From Solea solea (taxonomy: Eukaryota > Chordata > Actinopteri > Pleuronectiformes > Soleidae): a stretch of DNA of 64,000 bases. This document shows, piece after piece, positions 32,947-44,985 of the stretch (position 1 is the first letter of the stretch; every line of letters starts with the position of its first letter). The notes beneath the pieces were generated by a model. That model did not search any database, was not told the origin of the DNA, and saw only the letters and a program-made list of their open reading frames with translations. The stretch is taken from the NCBI RefSeq assembly GCF_958295425.1, contig NC_081136.1, positions 14,715,381-14,779,380 on the forward strand, written 5' to 3'. A program made the position numbers and the translations under genes.

Positions 32947-35704
32947 CACTTTTGAAATTGGAGCGTTTAATATCAACATTTGAACTGATTTGGGTTTTTA
33001 TTCTTCTTCAGAGCGACATTAACTTCCTGATTATTATTTATGACATCTCAGGTGTCAACATTTACCAATGTATTAGCTGCCACATTAGCAAACAGATCAC
33101 ACACCAATATCTATTATTCTGTCACCATTTCAATCCCTTCCGGCCTCCGTCAAGGGCTAATAAGAATTAAATGAAATAATAGAGAGTGAACTGTGTTCAC
33201 AAGCTACATGCTAATGTTGTCCGTCCTCTGTTTGACGATGAGCTGATAGTTTACAGTAGGTTTAGCAGTCATTTCTCCACAAAAACAGCAGCTGGGTGAT
33301 AATTCAGTTACTGCCTTCACACTAAGAAGTATGAATCATTTTTAACACAAGATTTTTATTGATAGGTGCAGCTTTAACTTTTGTTCTTCCCCATATCATG
33401 CCATTAAATGAGACATCTACGATAGTATTATGGTAACATTTTAACCTGAATTTACTTGTTCTACATATGGAGGGCAAAGACAAATATATAATACAAAGAC
33501 TTTTTTTTTTTTTGTCATTTTGGACCAAAATGGTGGCCTGACACACTTGACTCTTCTCCCACTACTTAGTCAGCAGAGAAATGTGAAGATAAAGGAGGCA
33601 TTACATGTATTGTCAAATAATTATGCTTATATTTATTTCAATTTGAACTACATTTCAGATTAGTATCATAATTGTTAATCGAGCTCTAACACTATTAATA
33701 ATACTATTAAGTATTTGTTTGTTTATTGCAAGACATATCATGACTGAAATAGCTCACATGCTGTTTGGCGAGGCTTAAATTGTAACTACTACTTAAATTG
33801 GCTCCTACAGAAACTATAGCATGCAGAAGGGCACATGTGCCAGCATACAGTGAGAGGAAATACTTGACGCTAAAGACGTCCCAGATTCCCAAAAGCACAC
33901 AACTGCTTGACAGATAGTATATATTTGACACTCTTAGATACCAACTGACATTAACACCTCACAGGTAGCTACTATTAATGTTCAATGTAAGGTTATATAT
34001 ACTCCATACCTTGATCTCTCAGAGGTGACACCAGGTTCAATAAAAATATCATGTGCGACACTTGCTTGTTTTTCAGATTGGGGATTTAATGGCTTAGCTA
34101 AAGTAAGCATGTTAGTATTGAAGAGGGAGAGTGTAAAAAAAAAAAAATCATTTTCATTGACTAGCAATCAGAAATAGAGCAGCAAACAAATCAGATGTCT
34201 TGCTACTGTATGTGCAATAACGAGACATGTAAGTCAACCATGCACTGAATGAGAAACGATCACTACGGCAGAGTCAATTGCATGAATTTAATTTGGTTTT
34301 AGTCTCTTGTTTTCAGGGTAAAAATCCCTCCTTCTGTTCCTTCCAGTCAGTTTGTCTCAGCTTGTTGTTCCACAAAACTGAACCGCTGAAGCCCCATGTG
34401 CATTTCCTTGATGAGGTAAAAAGTGAGTTTTTAAGGAATCCTAGCAAATAATGAGAAGAAGAAAAGTCGGGCTCTTTTTTTTTTCTTTCCTATTCTACTG
34501 GCTGAGTAGCAATCTGAAGTCAAATAGCCGCCTGTAACTGGTGAATGATGTTTAGCTCTAGCTCATTTAATTCCTTTGTTATTTCTCGGTGAGCTCTCTG
34601 CTTCAGAAATCACAGGAAATTGATTCCATTATCACTTCTGCACTGTGCATAGCACCTGCATATGAAATGTTACATCCCCGCCATTTTAACATCATGCCAT
34701 TGAAATGACATTACTATTGTCATGGCAACAAACCCCCTTCGCCATAGAGAAACTATAGAATGCAGCATCCTGCTTTTTTGGAGTCAGGTATTGCAGAAGT
34801 AGATGAGAGCACATCTAAATTCAAGACTTCAGGACATCAAGTGTGGCTTATCATAATGATAATTACTATAATTGTGGTTATTATTATTATTATTTTATTT
34901 GTAGAGCACCTTAAGCTCAACATGCCTAACAATAAAAAATGTTCAATTATAATAATATAACACACGTGTATATACAACACTCCGTATGTAATTGCTTTAA
35001 AATAAAATAAAAAATGCAGGTTTTCATAATGGAATGAGCATTTTATATGTATTTCAGGCAAGCGCTTTACTTAATGGAGGCCATTATTATCTGCGGCTAT
35101 GATTCTAGGGCAGGCGCAACGTACAAACCAGCCAGGCCACGTGATTTGCATTTTGAAACAGAAGCTTGAGAAAAAGAACTGTGTGGAGGCTGCTACTTTG
35201 TGACGCACTTCGTAGGAGTCTTTTGTTTGTTGCCATTAGATATCACAACTTCCTAAATGCAGGGCCTTTAAAAAGCAATAAATAAATGAGATAATCACCA
35301 AGTACTGGACTGAGAGAAACGCATATATTAGCAAATGTGGCAGTTACATCCCGGGAACGACTCTTTGCAGTTTAATTTGCTGTTCATTGCAGATCTTTGT
35401 CTATAGTTTCCAGTGAAAGGACATTGCGAGAGAAGAACATAAAGGCTCCTGATATGCTTATGCTTACATTCAAGGACATCGACACAGCACCTTGCAAAAT
35501 CCTATTTCCAAAGTGTGAAATTTCCTCATTCTCTCCCATGATAGCTTCATTTCATAGTGAAAGGTAATTATGGGCACTATAATTTCTCTCAGCAGTCAAG
35601 TCATCAGCTGAATAAATACAGAGCAGCTCATCAAATTGCACAATATAATTGGTCATGCAGGCAAAAACCAATGCTCTTTGAGATATTGGGCAATACATTT
35701 TAAA
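32947..35704. other. No gene recognised
   Basis: A+T-rich DNA with a T12 run at 33501-33512, an A tract at 34135-34147 and an (ATT)n tract at 34878-34899, next to a TTATTTGTAGAGCACCTTAA phrase typical of a fish repeat. The 34500-34740 segment is repeat-free with ATTTGCAT-like motifs and could be tested for conservation. Confidence 0.4.
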
Positions 35705-35925
35705 CATATAAATACACTCACCAGCTACTTTATTTGGCTCATTAACGCACATACTGTATGTAATCAGCCAATCACACAGCAGCAACCCGCCACATTTAGA
35801 GCTGCTGAGGTTCAAAGGGAGTGTTGTAATGAGAGAGAAAGATGATTTAAGTGATTTTGAACGTGGCTTGGTTGTTGGCCTGAAAACGACTGAGCTACTG
35901 GTATTTTATTCTCACTTTTGAATTG
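35705..35925 (+). mobile_element. Tc1-like transposon 5' fragment
   Basis: ATACACTCACCAGCTACTTT and AATCAGCCAATCACACAGCA are the usual 5' end of a widespread fish Tc1-like element. A GAG AGA AAG-type start of the transposase frame follows near 35830 and gives MRERDDLSDFERGLVVGL-like peptide, comparable to the conserved DLSDFERG-VVG motif. Similarity ends near 35905, so only the N-terminus remains. Confidence 0.6.
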
Positions 35926-35974
35926 ATCTTTCAATTGAACCGAATGATAGAATAAAAATGACTGTGTGCTGCCC

Positions 35975-36690
35975 CATGTTGTAAAAAGTAAGGTTCGCTA
36001 CAAACATTAATGGCTATTTATGCTGTGTTTCCATCATGGTAAAGCCATGGGTCAGGCTTGCTTTTTGACTGAGAACAGTACCTTTAACTGGTAGATGGGT
36101 TGTGGTTTCGATTTTGTCGTTTGTTGTCGTCACACTGGTACGACGTCATGTTACAACACAGCAGACAACAATGGAGGACATCCAGCAACCCTTTTCTTCC
36201 CTGCTAAGTTTGTCTCAATAAGACGTCAAGCTTTGTATGGGTATAGACTGTGAGCGTGTGCCTTGACTTCCTTGGGATATTTAATCCATTTGTCGCACAA
36301 TCAGCTGACTGTCGTGGGTGGAGCCAGTCTAGCTTCATTCTGACCCTTCTGTACCATTTTATTCTGGTACCCCAAGTGAAGATTGCCCGGACAATGGAAC
36401 TGTTGGGGCTGGTTATTTTTGGTATATTCCTAATTAAAACGCAAAAAAAATACGTAACGTACTTGACCAAACCGAATCTTTCCGTTTTTACCCATGCCGT
36501 TCGCAGCTAAAGCTTATATAAAACCCTCAAGAGTTGCAGAGACCCATTTGACCCAGGATTGAATGCTGATTAAACACATTCGTACTCATGAAAACCCCCT
36601 AAAATCTGACTTTAGCAGTCTTTTGTGACGAGTGGAAACAAAGTAGGTGTTTATGTGAGTCACATAGGGTTACTGAACATTTTCACTTTC
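35975..36690 (+). repeat. Older repeat interrupted by a family B MITE
   Basis: Left part: TTGTAAAAAGTAAGGTTCGC. Right part: ATTTGACCCAGGATTGAATG, then CTGATTAAACACATTCGTAC. Both match in order the shorter locus 56038-56260 (AAATTGTAAAAAATAAGGTT; ATTTGACTCGGGATTGAACG). The family B MITE at 36021-36456 lies between the parts. Confidence 0.5.
36021..36456 (+). mobile_element. Family B MITE, copy 2 (long form)
   Basis: It starts TGCTGTGTTTCCATCATGGT and contains CAACACAGCAGACAACAATG, GGACATCCAGCA, CACAATCAGCTGACTGTCGT and GTTGGGGCTGGTTATTTTTG, ending near AAAACGCAAAAAAAATACG. It is colinear with copy 3 (42382-42875, opposite strand). The ATG at about 36172 opens only a short frame. Confidence 0.7.
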
Positions 36691-37942
36691 TGTCTGTTTC
36701 CTCACATTCTCTCACACATCACATTTTCTCATGCTGTGCATGTAAACTGCTCTTTTTCCCACTGTGCTCTGCACTACAGCTGTCTTTCCTGAACCCACTT
36801 AAAACAGCAGAACAACAGTTTTACAAGCAAAACAAACAATCATCCCACCTCATTGACCTTGTCTTGTTTTTTTATTTCAAAAAGGGCCCAGCCAGATCTA
36901 AGATTCACTAGGGTTGCAATCTGCATGCTAAGGTCCATCAATTTTTCATGGCTCTAACACTATGAGCACTCACAGCCAGAAGGGAGTAATGCAAAATTGA
37001 TTTGTGTATTAAAACTGCTTAGCCAAGCAGGCATCACTGGGAAATGTAGTGATTACCCCTGTGGGACTTCAGAAGGCCATGTTTAGTCAAAGTGATCGAA
37101 AGAGGAGGTCTTCTGTCCACATACACACAAAAAATAACAAGCTAGTCCTTGTCTGGACTAAATTGAATATAATACATATTAAATAAACTTGTATCAGACT
37201 GCAGAATTCCTCTGGTTACTGATGCTGCCACTTGAGCTGCGTCTCGTTTCAGGGGACTATGCAGACAACTCAGCCAAAATTAGATGATATACAGAGAGTA
37301 TCCCAATCCCATTATTGCTGTCACTTAGCAACAGAGCTGCAGCTGGACATGGTATGGACCCCTAATAACAGCTATGACATGTAAATTGCTTAAAGTTTTA
37401 CAGCCTTTTTTGAAAACATGTGAACAGTTAGCTTTTCAACCGGTTGAGCCTGGTACTTTGTCAGAACTTTGTTTTTGGATGTTTTGTCACCACAATCATC
37501 CACATGAAAATATTCATAACTGAATCATGGTTGAGCTGTGGAAGTTCTGGCCATTAGATAGATGTGTCTGTTGGCTGTGTTTAAAGGGGGCACTGGAATG
37601 GGACTGACTGTTTGGTAAAGCTTTACTAGATTGAGTAGAGAAGACCAACCTCCGGCTGGCTTGAGTAATAAAGACCAACTGCAAGTACAGAGGGACATGT
37701 TTGCCATATTGTCTGCAGCCAGGTCCTCTGCAGGGGGAAACTCTGAATTGAGACACCACTTTTTTGTTTTATGAGCTAGCCCAAGCCAAAGCTCATAAAA
37801 AAATGTATATCTTATCTTTAAACACAATAGTTAAATAAGAAACAGCAGTTATTGAAATTCCTCCAAAACAGTTTTCACTGAAAAAAATACTTATCTCTCT
37901 ATTTGTCTTATTGAACTGCAAGAAAACAACAGTAACCAACTT
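36691..37942. other. No gene recognised
   Basis: Unique-looking A+T-rich sequence. Confidence 0.4.
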
Positions 37943-38105
37943 TCCATTCATCCATCTTCTACCACTGTATACTCCACATGAGGGTTGTGGTTGTGCTGTG
38001 CCAATCTCAGCTGACATGGGGCGATAGGCGAGGTACACCCGGACAGATTGCCAGTCCATCACAGGGCCACATAAAGACAAACAACCATCCACTCTCACAC
38101 TCAGT
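37943..38105 (+). repeat. Family H teleost repeat
   Basis: CATCCATCTTCTACCACTGT, CCAATCTCAGCTGACATGGG, GCGATAGGCGAGGTACACCC, then GATTGCCAGTCCATCACAGG and GGCCACATAAAGACAAACAA. This is a very common teleost dispersed repeat. A (AATA)n tract follows at 38205-38225. Confidence 0.65.
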
Positions 38106-38724
38106 AAAAAAACTTTCCCTAACATAAATATAATTAGAGATGTAATTTCTAGGTGATAGTGTTCAACAATAATGTGTGATTAACGCTGCTTTTTGAAAAA
38201 AAAAAAATAAATAAATAAAATAAAATTACAGACCATCCAAGATCTCAGGCTACCTTGGCAAGGTGATAAATGTTTCAGAAGTCATTTTATTCAGCATGGG
38301 GGTCAAAATCTGTCTAATCACTGTATGCAGCGACATGATCTGTGCCCATCCCGGATTTACAAATACTCAACTTTGTACAGTTACCTTGCCTGACTCCACA
38401 AAGCCTTACAAACACATACATATTTATCAAAGCACATTCGTAGGGGTCATCAAACAAGTCGGGTGGACTTTGGCCCAACTCCCCTGCCTGCTAATACCTA
38501 ACGTCCTTGAATGTCAGAGGACATGGCTACACCTGCACTTCTGGAATATTTACCAGACCTTACCTGATTCGGCTGTTTAAACCACATCAAAGGGATCTTT
38601 GATATGTTTCAATGAGGTAAGGTTACAGGCTCTGCAGATTAAAAAAAGAAGAATGAGATTTTTTGGTACATAATCATGAATTGTTCAACAGAGTGATTAA
38701 ATAATTCAGCAGTGTGTCCAATTG

Positions 38725-38800
38725 GGCTGAAACTAACGACTATTTTAATAGTTGTCGATCAAAAGATGATTGACGAGTCAGATAACCTTAAAAACCTGTT
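38725..38800. repeat. hAT-type MITE end fragment
   Basis: GGGCTGAAACTAACGACTAT, then AATAGTTGTCGATCAAAAGA, resembles the terminus and ATCGAT-rich subterminus of the element at 54423-54809. Confidence 0.5.
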
Positions 38801-40789
38801 CCAATTCAAAACATACAGCCTAGAAGCGCTACAGACTGTTTGGAGTAATTATCAAGTTGTCTGGCAGAGGGAGCTGCAAGTGCAGCTCGGCCTGCATCCA
38901 TGCCCTCTTTGCAGTGTTGCCAACTTAGCGGCATAGTCTAGTGACTCTTTTTCAAAAAAGCAACTTGCAACAAATCTTGTGACTTTTTCTGGTGTTTTTG
39001 GAATCACTGAAGTGAGAGCATGTACTATTCTAAAGGTCTTTGCACACCGGATGCGATGAAGGTGTGGACAGCAGCTCAGTGCTGGTGAAAACTATACTGT
39101 GAAGCTTGATTTACACATCTTGTAATCGTTTTACAGTTTTTTCTTGTTTATTAAAAAGAACAGGGATTTGCAAACAAACACAATGATCCTCTGCTGTGTT
39201 AGATGTTTGGACTGTACGTCATCAACAACACTCATTCTGATTGGCTAGCTGTGAATCTGTTGACTGTACGTCATCAACAACGCTCTGATTGTGACATAAA
39301 AAAAAAAACAAGAATCATCAAGAATATTTTTTACTCACTTATTGTCTATCGCACAATGTTGTTCCTCTCTCCTACAGCTTTGGCAAATTATGACGTGATG
39401 ATATCATTTTGCGTCTTTCAGGACAGCCAACAGCTCCTTTTATTACTGTGCAGTTGAGTTAGCAGAGCTAACAGAGTTAGCATTATTTGGGGTCAGGTAA
39501 CACAGATGGTAGACAGCACAAGATGCCTCACTCTGTAAATAACCGGCCAGCATTGTTCGGCTCCACAGCATGAAAAATATGTGCGATGACGTAACAATTA
39601 TGATGAAATCAAATTGGTCCGCCATCAAATTAATAGCTGCACCCCGAATTACAATACTCGCTGAGTAAAGAGATTCCTTGTGAAGCTTTCATAACGTTCA
39701 GAATCTACCGGCTTATGTTTTCTGGGATAAATGTAAAGATAAATTCATGGCACCCTGTAAAATGACATACCTATCGGTTCACACTCCCACACTATCGCTT
39801 TGACAACTCTTCAGAACTCAAAGGTCAATTTTAGACCACTCCATGAAAAGCTCACTCCAGTACAAGTCCTTTAATCATTATTTGCGAAAGAAGTGGCACA
39901 CGTCACTGTAGCTGCCAAACAAGTGGTGAGTCACCGTCGGTTAATGGTCAGCTCAAAAAGCGGAGGTTAACACAAATGGAACGTCATTTCTTGATTATTG
40001 CTAGTGTCAGGCAGGCTTCATTCAGAGCTGACCTGCATGTCAAAACATGTCCTCAAATGAAGGGCTTCCATTGCCGCAGTGAGAGGTTGAGCTGAGATTG
40101 AGCTGATTATGTGGGCTATACTGTTACCCAGCAAGGAAAAACTGTGACCAGCAGCATTCACTCACTCGATAATTATGCTAGATGCAGCCACAAGCACCGA
40201 CTCCTGCATCCAAAACTAACTAACCGAATTGCATCAAATTACTGCCAAGTAAAAACAGATCTATACACTGCTGGTAAGTTTGAGCTGACAAACAGGATAT
40301 ACACACACACGCCCCTCTGGGGCTCTGATGTTATCCCATCTTGCCCATAAAGAAAGAAGCTCATTGGTGTCAAGAAAAGACTGCAACCTGTAATTGAGAA
40401 TGAGACTGGAAATGGCAGCATGGCTTTTTATCCACATTTGAGGAGTAGCTACTGACCTTTTCCATCTAAGAGCTCAACATGTTGTCTGCAGCAGCTATGC
40501 TTTGGGCCTGGCAATCATTGGGGCTTTCTGGTGATTATGGAAATATTTGTAGCTATCTCTGCCTGGAGAAAGTGCCAGGGGAGCATTTATGAGACCTACT
40601 ATCAACTCTTTCCTCTATCCAACTCCCATCTCTGTGTTGGATTCCTCCTGGTGTGGCTTTTTGCTTCTTTCAGAGCCTGTAATCTTCTCTTCCACAAAGC
40701 AATTTGAATAAAACAAAAGAAACATCATTGGGAACTTTTCAGTTTTGAACAAGTCCTAAAAATTGTAAAACACGTATGGGCACACACAT
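38801..40789. other. No gene; scraps of decayed repeats
   Basis: 38915-38985 (CAGTGTTGCCAACTTAGCGG) and 39040-39060 (CACACCGGATGCGATG) recall common fish repeat phrases but are too short to assign. The duplication at 39210-39281 is listed separately. Otherwise unique-looking DNA. Confidence 0.35.
39210..39281. repeat. Local direct duplication, 20 bp identical
   Basis: GACTGTACGTCATCAACAAC occurs at 39210-39229 and again at 39262-39281, each followed closely by TCTGATTG-type sequence. It is a small tandem duplication of about 52 bases. Confidence 0.8.
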
Positions 40790-41024
40790 ATCTAATGGTG
40801 ACACAGAAGACTGTAAAAATGGAGGACTTCAGTGGCCTTCACATAATAAAGACTGTAAATTCTCCTTCATTTGCCGAAGCTGCTGTAAAAATATAGTGAC
40901 ACAAAAATAGTTTTTTCATTTTAAAGCAATTATAAACTGACGCAAACATTCATAATGCACAGTATATCCAATTTCTGCCAATAAACTTCACTAAATGTTA
41001 CACACTGGACCTCTAAAATGAGTC
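40790..41024. mobile_element. Family F MITE, 3' portion
   Basis: CAATTTCTGCCAATAAACTT, then CTAAATGTTACACACTGGAC, is the terminus of a common fish miniature element. The preceding A+T-rich part (CATAATGCACAGTATATCC) also fits. The left boundary is uncertain. Confidence 0.45.
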
Positions 41025-41879
41025 AGGGAACTACAATGAATCTCAAATTTGACCAAAACGCTAATTTTCTTTGGCAATTTATTCAAAAATAATTCCTGAT
41101 TAAGAACATTCACTTGCCTGACAATGGCCTCAATAATGCAATCACATTGTCAGTGTTGCCTTGTTATTCCATTTGTGGTCAATTTACATGATTTTTTCTC
41201 CATCTTCTATGCAAATATGAAATATTATAATAACAATCACAACAATCAGAATTACATCTCATTTTTCTTGAAGTGGCTATTTCTTCTGTTTTGATATTTG
41301 TAGGTTAAAAAAAGCTGATATTGTTGAATGTAACTTGCTTTGTTATCAAGTGGCTCGTAGCATTTAACACTTATATATCATGATATATTGTTAGTTTTTA
41401 CTCAAGTTGCCATTTTTTCATCAGGTCATGCTCGTGCCACTCAGCCTGATATAACATTTCTTCTTTCGGTTTTAATACATCCGAGTTCAGAAACATTTCA
41501 TATGTGGATGTTCTTTTAGATATAAAGGGTCACATTTAGAATCTGAGCCATTCAAATTTATTTTTCTACCATTTGGCTGTTAGTGCACTATCTCCAGTAC
41601 ATGGGAGGATCTTATCTAACCTTTCCTGCCTCATGAAAAATTCAGTATCCTGGACACCAATCTCCTCTCCGCCGTCTCAGGATGTTATGTGCGATACAGA
41701 GGCGGGGGTGCTATAGGAGAGAGGAGGAAATTACTTTGGACTCCAGCACTGCATGATCAGTATTATCATCGCAATGGACCTCATTCACCCACAGATTCTC
41801 AATCGCCCTTTACCTCACACATTCGCAGCAGTCAGATCCCCACTCCCACTGTGGTGCCCTGATCGTGTGTTTATGTGTG
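41025..41879. other. No gene recognised
   Basis: A+T-rich sequence until about 41640, then rising G+C into the candidate exon region. Confidence 0.4.
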
Positions 41880-42143
41880 TTGTTAGGGGGTGGCGGGTTA
41901 CATAACCGGGGGGGGAGGAGGCGGCGGGACACAGAGAAGTTGAGCGACAAACCGTGGCGTGACAGCTCTCCGAACGCAGGGGGAAGGTCTAATGTGGGTG
42001 ACTGACAGAGATTTGGAGATAAAGCTTCCTGTCAGTCTCCTGCAAGTGTTTTTGCCCAGCATCACCGCAAACCCCCGCCTCCCTTCGCCCCCGACAGGTC
42101 CAGCAGACAGGACAGAGGAGATCCTATATGTCACCGACTGCAG
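41880..42143 (+). other. Weak candidate first exon in G+C/CpG-rich stretch
   Basis: G+C and CpG content rise sharply against the A+T-rich surroundings. The stretch ends CTGCAG|GTGAGC at 42143/42144, a near-consensus splice donor. From an ATG at 41992, in weak initiation context, the frame is open to the donor (50 codons plus 2 bases). The peptide starts MWVTDRDLEIKLPVS and contains PRLPSPPTGPADRT, which is not recognised. It could be a promoter-proximal 5' UTR exon rather than coding, or a coincidental donor in a G+C-rich patch. Confidence 0.22.
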
Positions 42144-42381
42144 GTGAGCCAAACACCTGCTTCGGAAAAAGAAACACGGGAATATTTTGTCAGCTTTAGC
42201 ATGTATACCACCTGACTGTTTCCTTGAAAATGGACTGAATTATTAGGAAACTGTCTGATTGTTCAGGGTTGGGCTCCTGTAGACAAGATAGAGAGTGAAG
42301 TGACAGAGAAATCCTCGTGCAACGAGCCTTTTCACTCATTTCATTTCACAGATTTCTCATTCTTGTATTTGCATTTTTTTT

Positions 42382-42875
42382 TTTGCATTGCCATCAGGTA
42401 TAGTAATAACCCTGCACCAACCATTCCATTTTTCAGCACCCTTCCCTTGGTATACCAAGCTAAATGGTAAGGTACAGTCAGGGTGGAGCTGGATTGGCTC
42501 CAACCATGACAGTCAGCTGATTGTGCGACAGAAAGACGTAACTCATTTGCGATTGGTGTAAATATCCCATGGAAGTTGAGGCTAACGCCTGCAGTCCATA
42601 TTCTCGATTCTCCACTCTACAAAGCGTGATGTCATGTTGAGACAAACAGCCACAAAACGAGCTGCTGGATGTCCTCCCTTGTTGTCTGCTGTGTTGCATT
42701 CAATGTTGCGGTCACAGCAGTACAACGGCATGTGACGCGGCCATTGGGCACAGCCCACATCCCGCCTACCAAGTAACGGTAATGTTCTCAGTCGAAACGC
42801 AAGCCTGACCCAGGGCTTTACCATTCCAAACCTTACTGTACCCAACAGAACTGTACCATGATGGAAACACAACAC
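42382..42875 (-). mobile_element. Family B MITE, copy 3 (longest)
   Basis: On the minus strand it starts TGTGTTTCCATCATGGTACA and ends TACCTGATGGCAATGCAAAA. The two ends form an imperfect inverted repeat of about 16 bases. It includes CAACACAGCAGACAACAAGG, a GTCGCACAATCAGCTGACTG block and AATGGAATGGTTGGTGC. Open frames across it are short and overlap on both strands. It is the best template for a family consensus. Confidence 0.7.
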
Positions 42876-44445
42876 ATGTAGCCTCCGGAGACAGCTGCCT
42901 ATTATGGCCAGAAGAGGGCAGTTAAATAAAACCCTAACCCAAGACAAAGAGACATGTGCTCTTCTGAGATATAAATGGAACAGCTACTGGTTTGCTTTTG
43001 CTCTAAACTCTAACTCCTACTTTTTGTTTTGATAGTCTTGCTATGCTAACCATCCGATCATCATCATCATCTCCATATTAACGGAATGTATATGTTAGGA
43101 CCTTCAAATAGGCTTGTATCATAAATTGCTTGTTTTAATTTCTTATTGAGCAATAGACAAGAATTAAAATGACCTTTTCTGTCTCTTATGACAGCGTCAC
43201 CAGTTGACATGGGAGGGTATGAGACTCTGAGGTTCTGACATCCTTAAGCAAAAAAATATCACGGTATCGAGGTATCACAATATTGTGATTTCTGCTGTGT
43301 AATGTCACCTCCTTTGAGCACCGTACCACTGAAAACACAGCTGACTGCACAAACAGCGACACTCAACGCTGCACACAATCTGATTGATTCCTGCAATCTG
43401 TATTTTGTGAGCTATTTGAAACAGCTCACACCTTAGGTAGCTCGCCAATCTCTGAGATATTGAAATGTACTTGTTTAGTAACATGTAAATAAAGAGTGTA
43501 AAAACAAATTGTCAAATGATTCCTGTGAGAAAAAAGTAACTGTAATAACAAATAACAAATAAAACCAATCTCTGCACACAACTACTGGACACGTATATTT
43601 CCATGATACTTTTCCATTGCTCCTGCGATTACTTTCACTGCTGCAGCTGCAGTCTGAGGATTTTGTTCCCCTTGTGGGTGGGATGTTAAAATCAAGTTTG
43701 CTTCCATTTTAAGTGATTGCTAATTACAAATTCTGGTCCGGCAACTACTTGCTTTGAGAGCACTTCAGTTTGTTCGAAGAAGCGCTGATTTGGTTCAACA
43801 AAGAATTGCCTTCAGCATTAATGTAGGTCAGATGAAAGATAGAAGAATACAGCTATGGCTCCTACTTTTCAATGGGTTTTAATCCTCAGGCTTGAACATC
43901 CCCCCGCATCCCTGCCAGACACTTACTGTGTGTTTTCTTGCTGTTGCACACAAGAATAAACAACACCGCCATTTACGCAAACTCACAGTAATGTCTCGGC
44001 CCATTAGATGAGAAGTCACACTGCTTTTATTTCCACCCTCTGCTGGGCAGAGAGACAACCCCTCTCAGCTCGAAGCGACCGCTGCCCTCCTGCTGAGCCA
44101 GACGGCAGGGAGCAGCTGAGCCGAGGCACCCGGCCAGGTGCTTGCCGTCAGAGGTGCCTGGCCTTGGCTACAGCAGCCTCTCTGGCTGAACATCCACCTG
44201 GGCGATAAACACCACAGATTCCACTCACCCCCGAGGACTCACAGCAGGAAACGGCTACAGAGCTGCTGCTTTTTGTTCAACTGAATCCCACAAAAAAGAC
44301 GAGGGAAATGAAGTACAAATGCCTATCATTGCCACTGTTTGGTGTAAAATCAAGAAAACACTTATTTTTAAATGAAAAAAAAGAAAAGGGTTTTAGGATT
44401 TAAAAACAATTTAAAAAAAATGTTGAGAACTGAAGGCACCAAACT
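42876..44445. other. No gene recognised
   Basis: Mostly unique. 43247-43300 (ATCACGGTATCGAGGTATCA) resembles a common fish repeat phrase. 44020-44230 is G+C-rich but gives no supported exon. Confidence 0.35.
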
Positions 44446-44540
44446 AGGGATGGCTCAATACCACTTGTTCTTCATTACTGATCCAATACTGATACTGCTA
44501 AAGCTTTGATTATCTAACAATACAGACATCAGTCAGACAG
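44446..44540. repeat. hAT-type MITE fragment
   Basis: CTAGGGATGGCTCAATACCA, then GATCCAATACTGATACTGCT, is the familiar start of a fish hAT miniature element. It breaks off just before the LINE fragment, which may have inserted into it. Confidence 0.5.
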
Positions 44541-44562
44541 TCTTGTTTTTTTTTTTGAAAGG

Positions 44563-44985
44563 GAAGGTCTACTAGTGAGATCTGCTATGACGTATGGCTT
44601 GGAAACAGTGGTATTGTCTAAAAGACAGGAGGCAGAGCTGAAGATGCTGATGTTTCCGTTGGGAGTGACCAGGATGGACAAGATTAGAAATGAGCATATT
44701 CAAGAGACAGCTCAGGTTGAACGGTTTGGAGATGAAGTAAGACAGTCAAGATTGAGATGGTTTGGTCACGTGCAGAGGAGGGATAGTGACTATATTGGAC
44801 AAAGGATGTTGAGGATGGAGTATTTGGGCTGGAGGACAACTGGAAGACCACAGAGAAAGTTCATGGATGTTGTGAAGGAAGACATGAGGACAGTTGTTGT
44901 AACAAGAGAGGACATGAGGGATAGGACAAGATGGAGGTAGATGATCCGCTGTGGTGACCCTAACAGGAGAAGCCGAAAGACACAT
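44563..44985 (+). pseudogene. RTE-type LINE ORF2 C-terminus (5'-truncated)
   Basis: Translation gives MTYGLETVVLSKRQEAELKM, GVTRMDKIRNEHI, RWFGHVQRRDSDYIGQR and TGRPQRKFMDVVKEDMR. This is the conserved C-terminal domain, after the reverse transcriptase palm, of a very abundant fish non-LTR retrotransposon group. The catalytic domains are missing, as expected of 5' truncation. The expected RWRQMIRCGDP appears as RWR-stop-MIRCGDP at 44938-44940, so a premature TAG interrupts it, and there is a likely one-base loss near 44570. The frame is otherwise well preserved, so the insertion is fairly young. RTE affiliation is by recollection of this tail and needs a library match. Confidence 0.75.
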
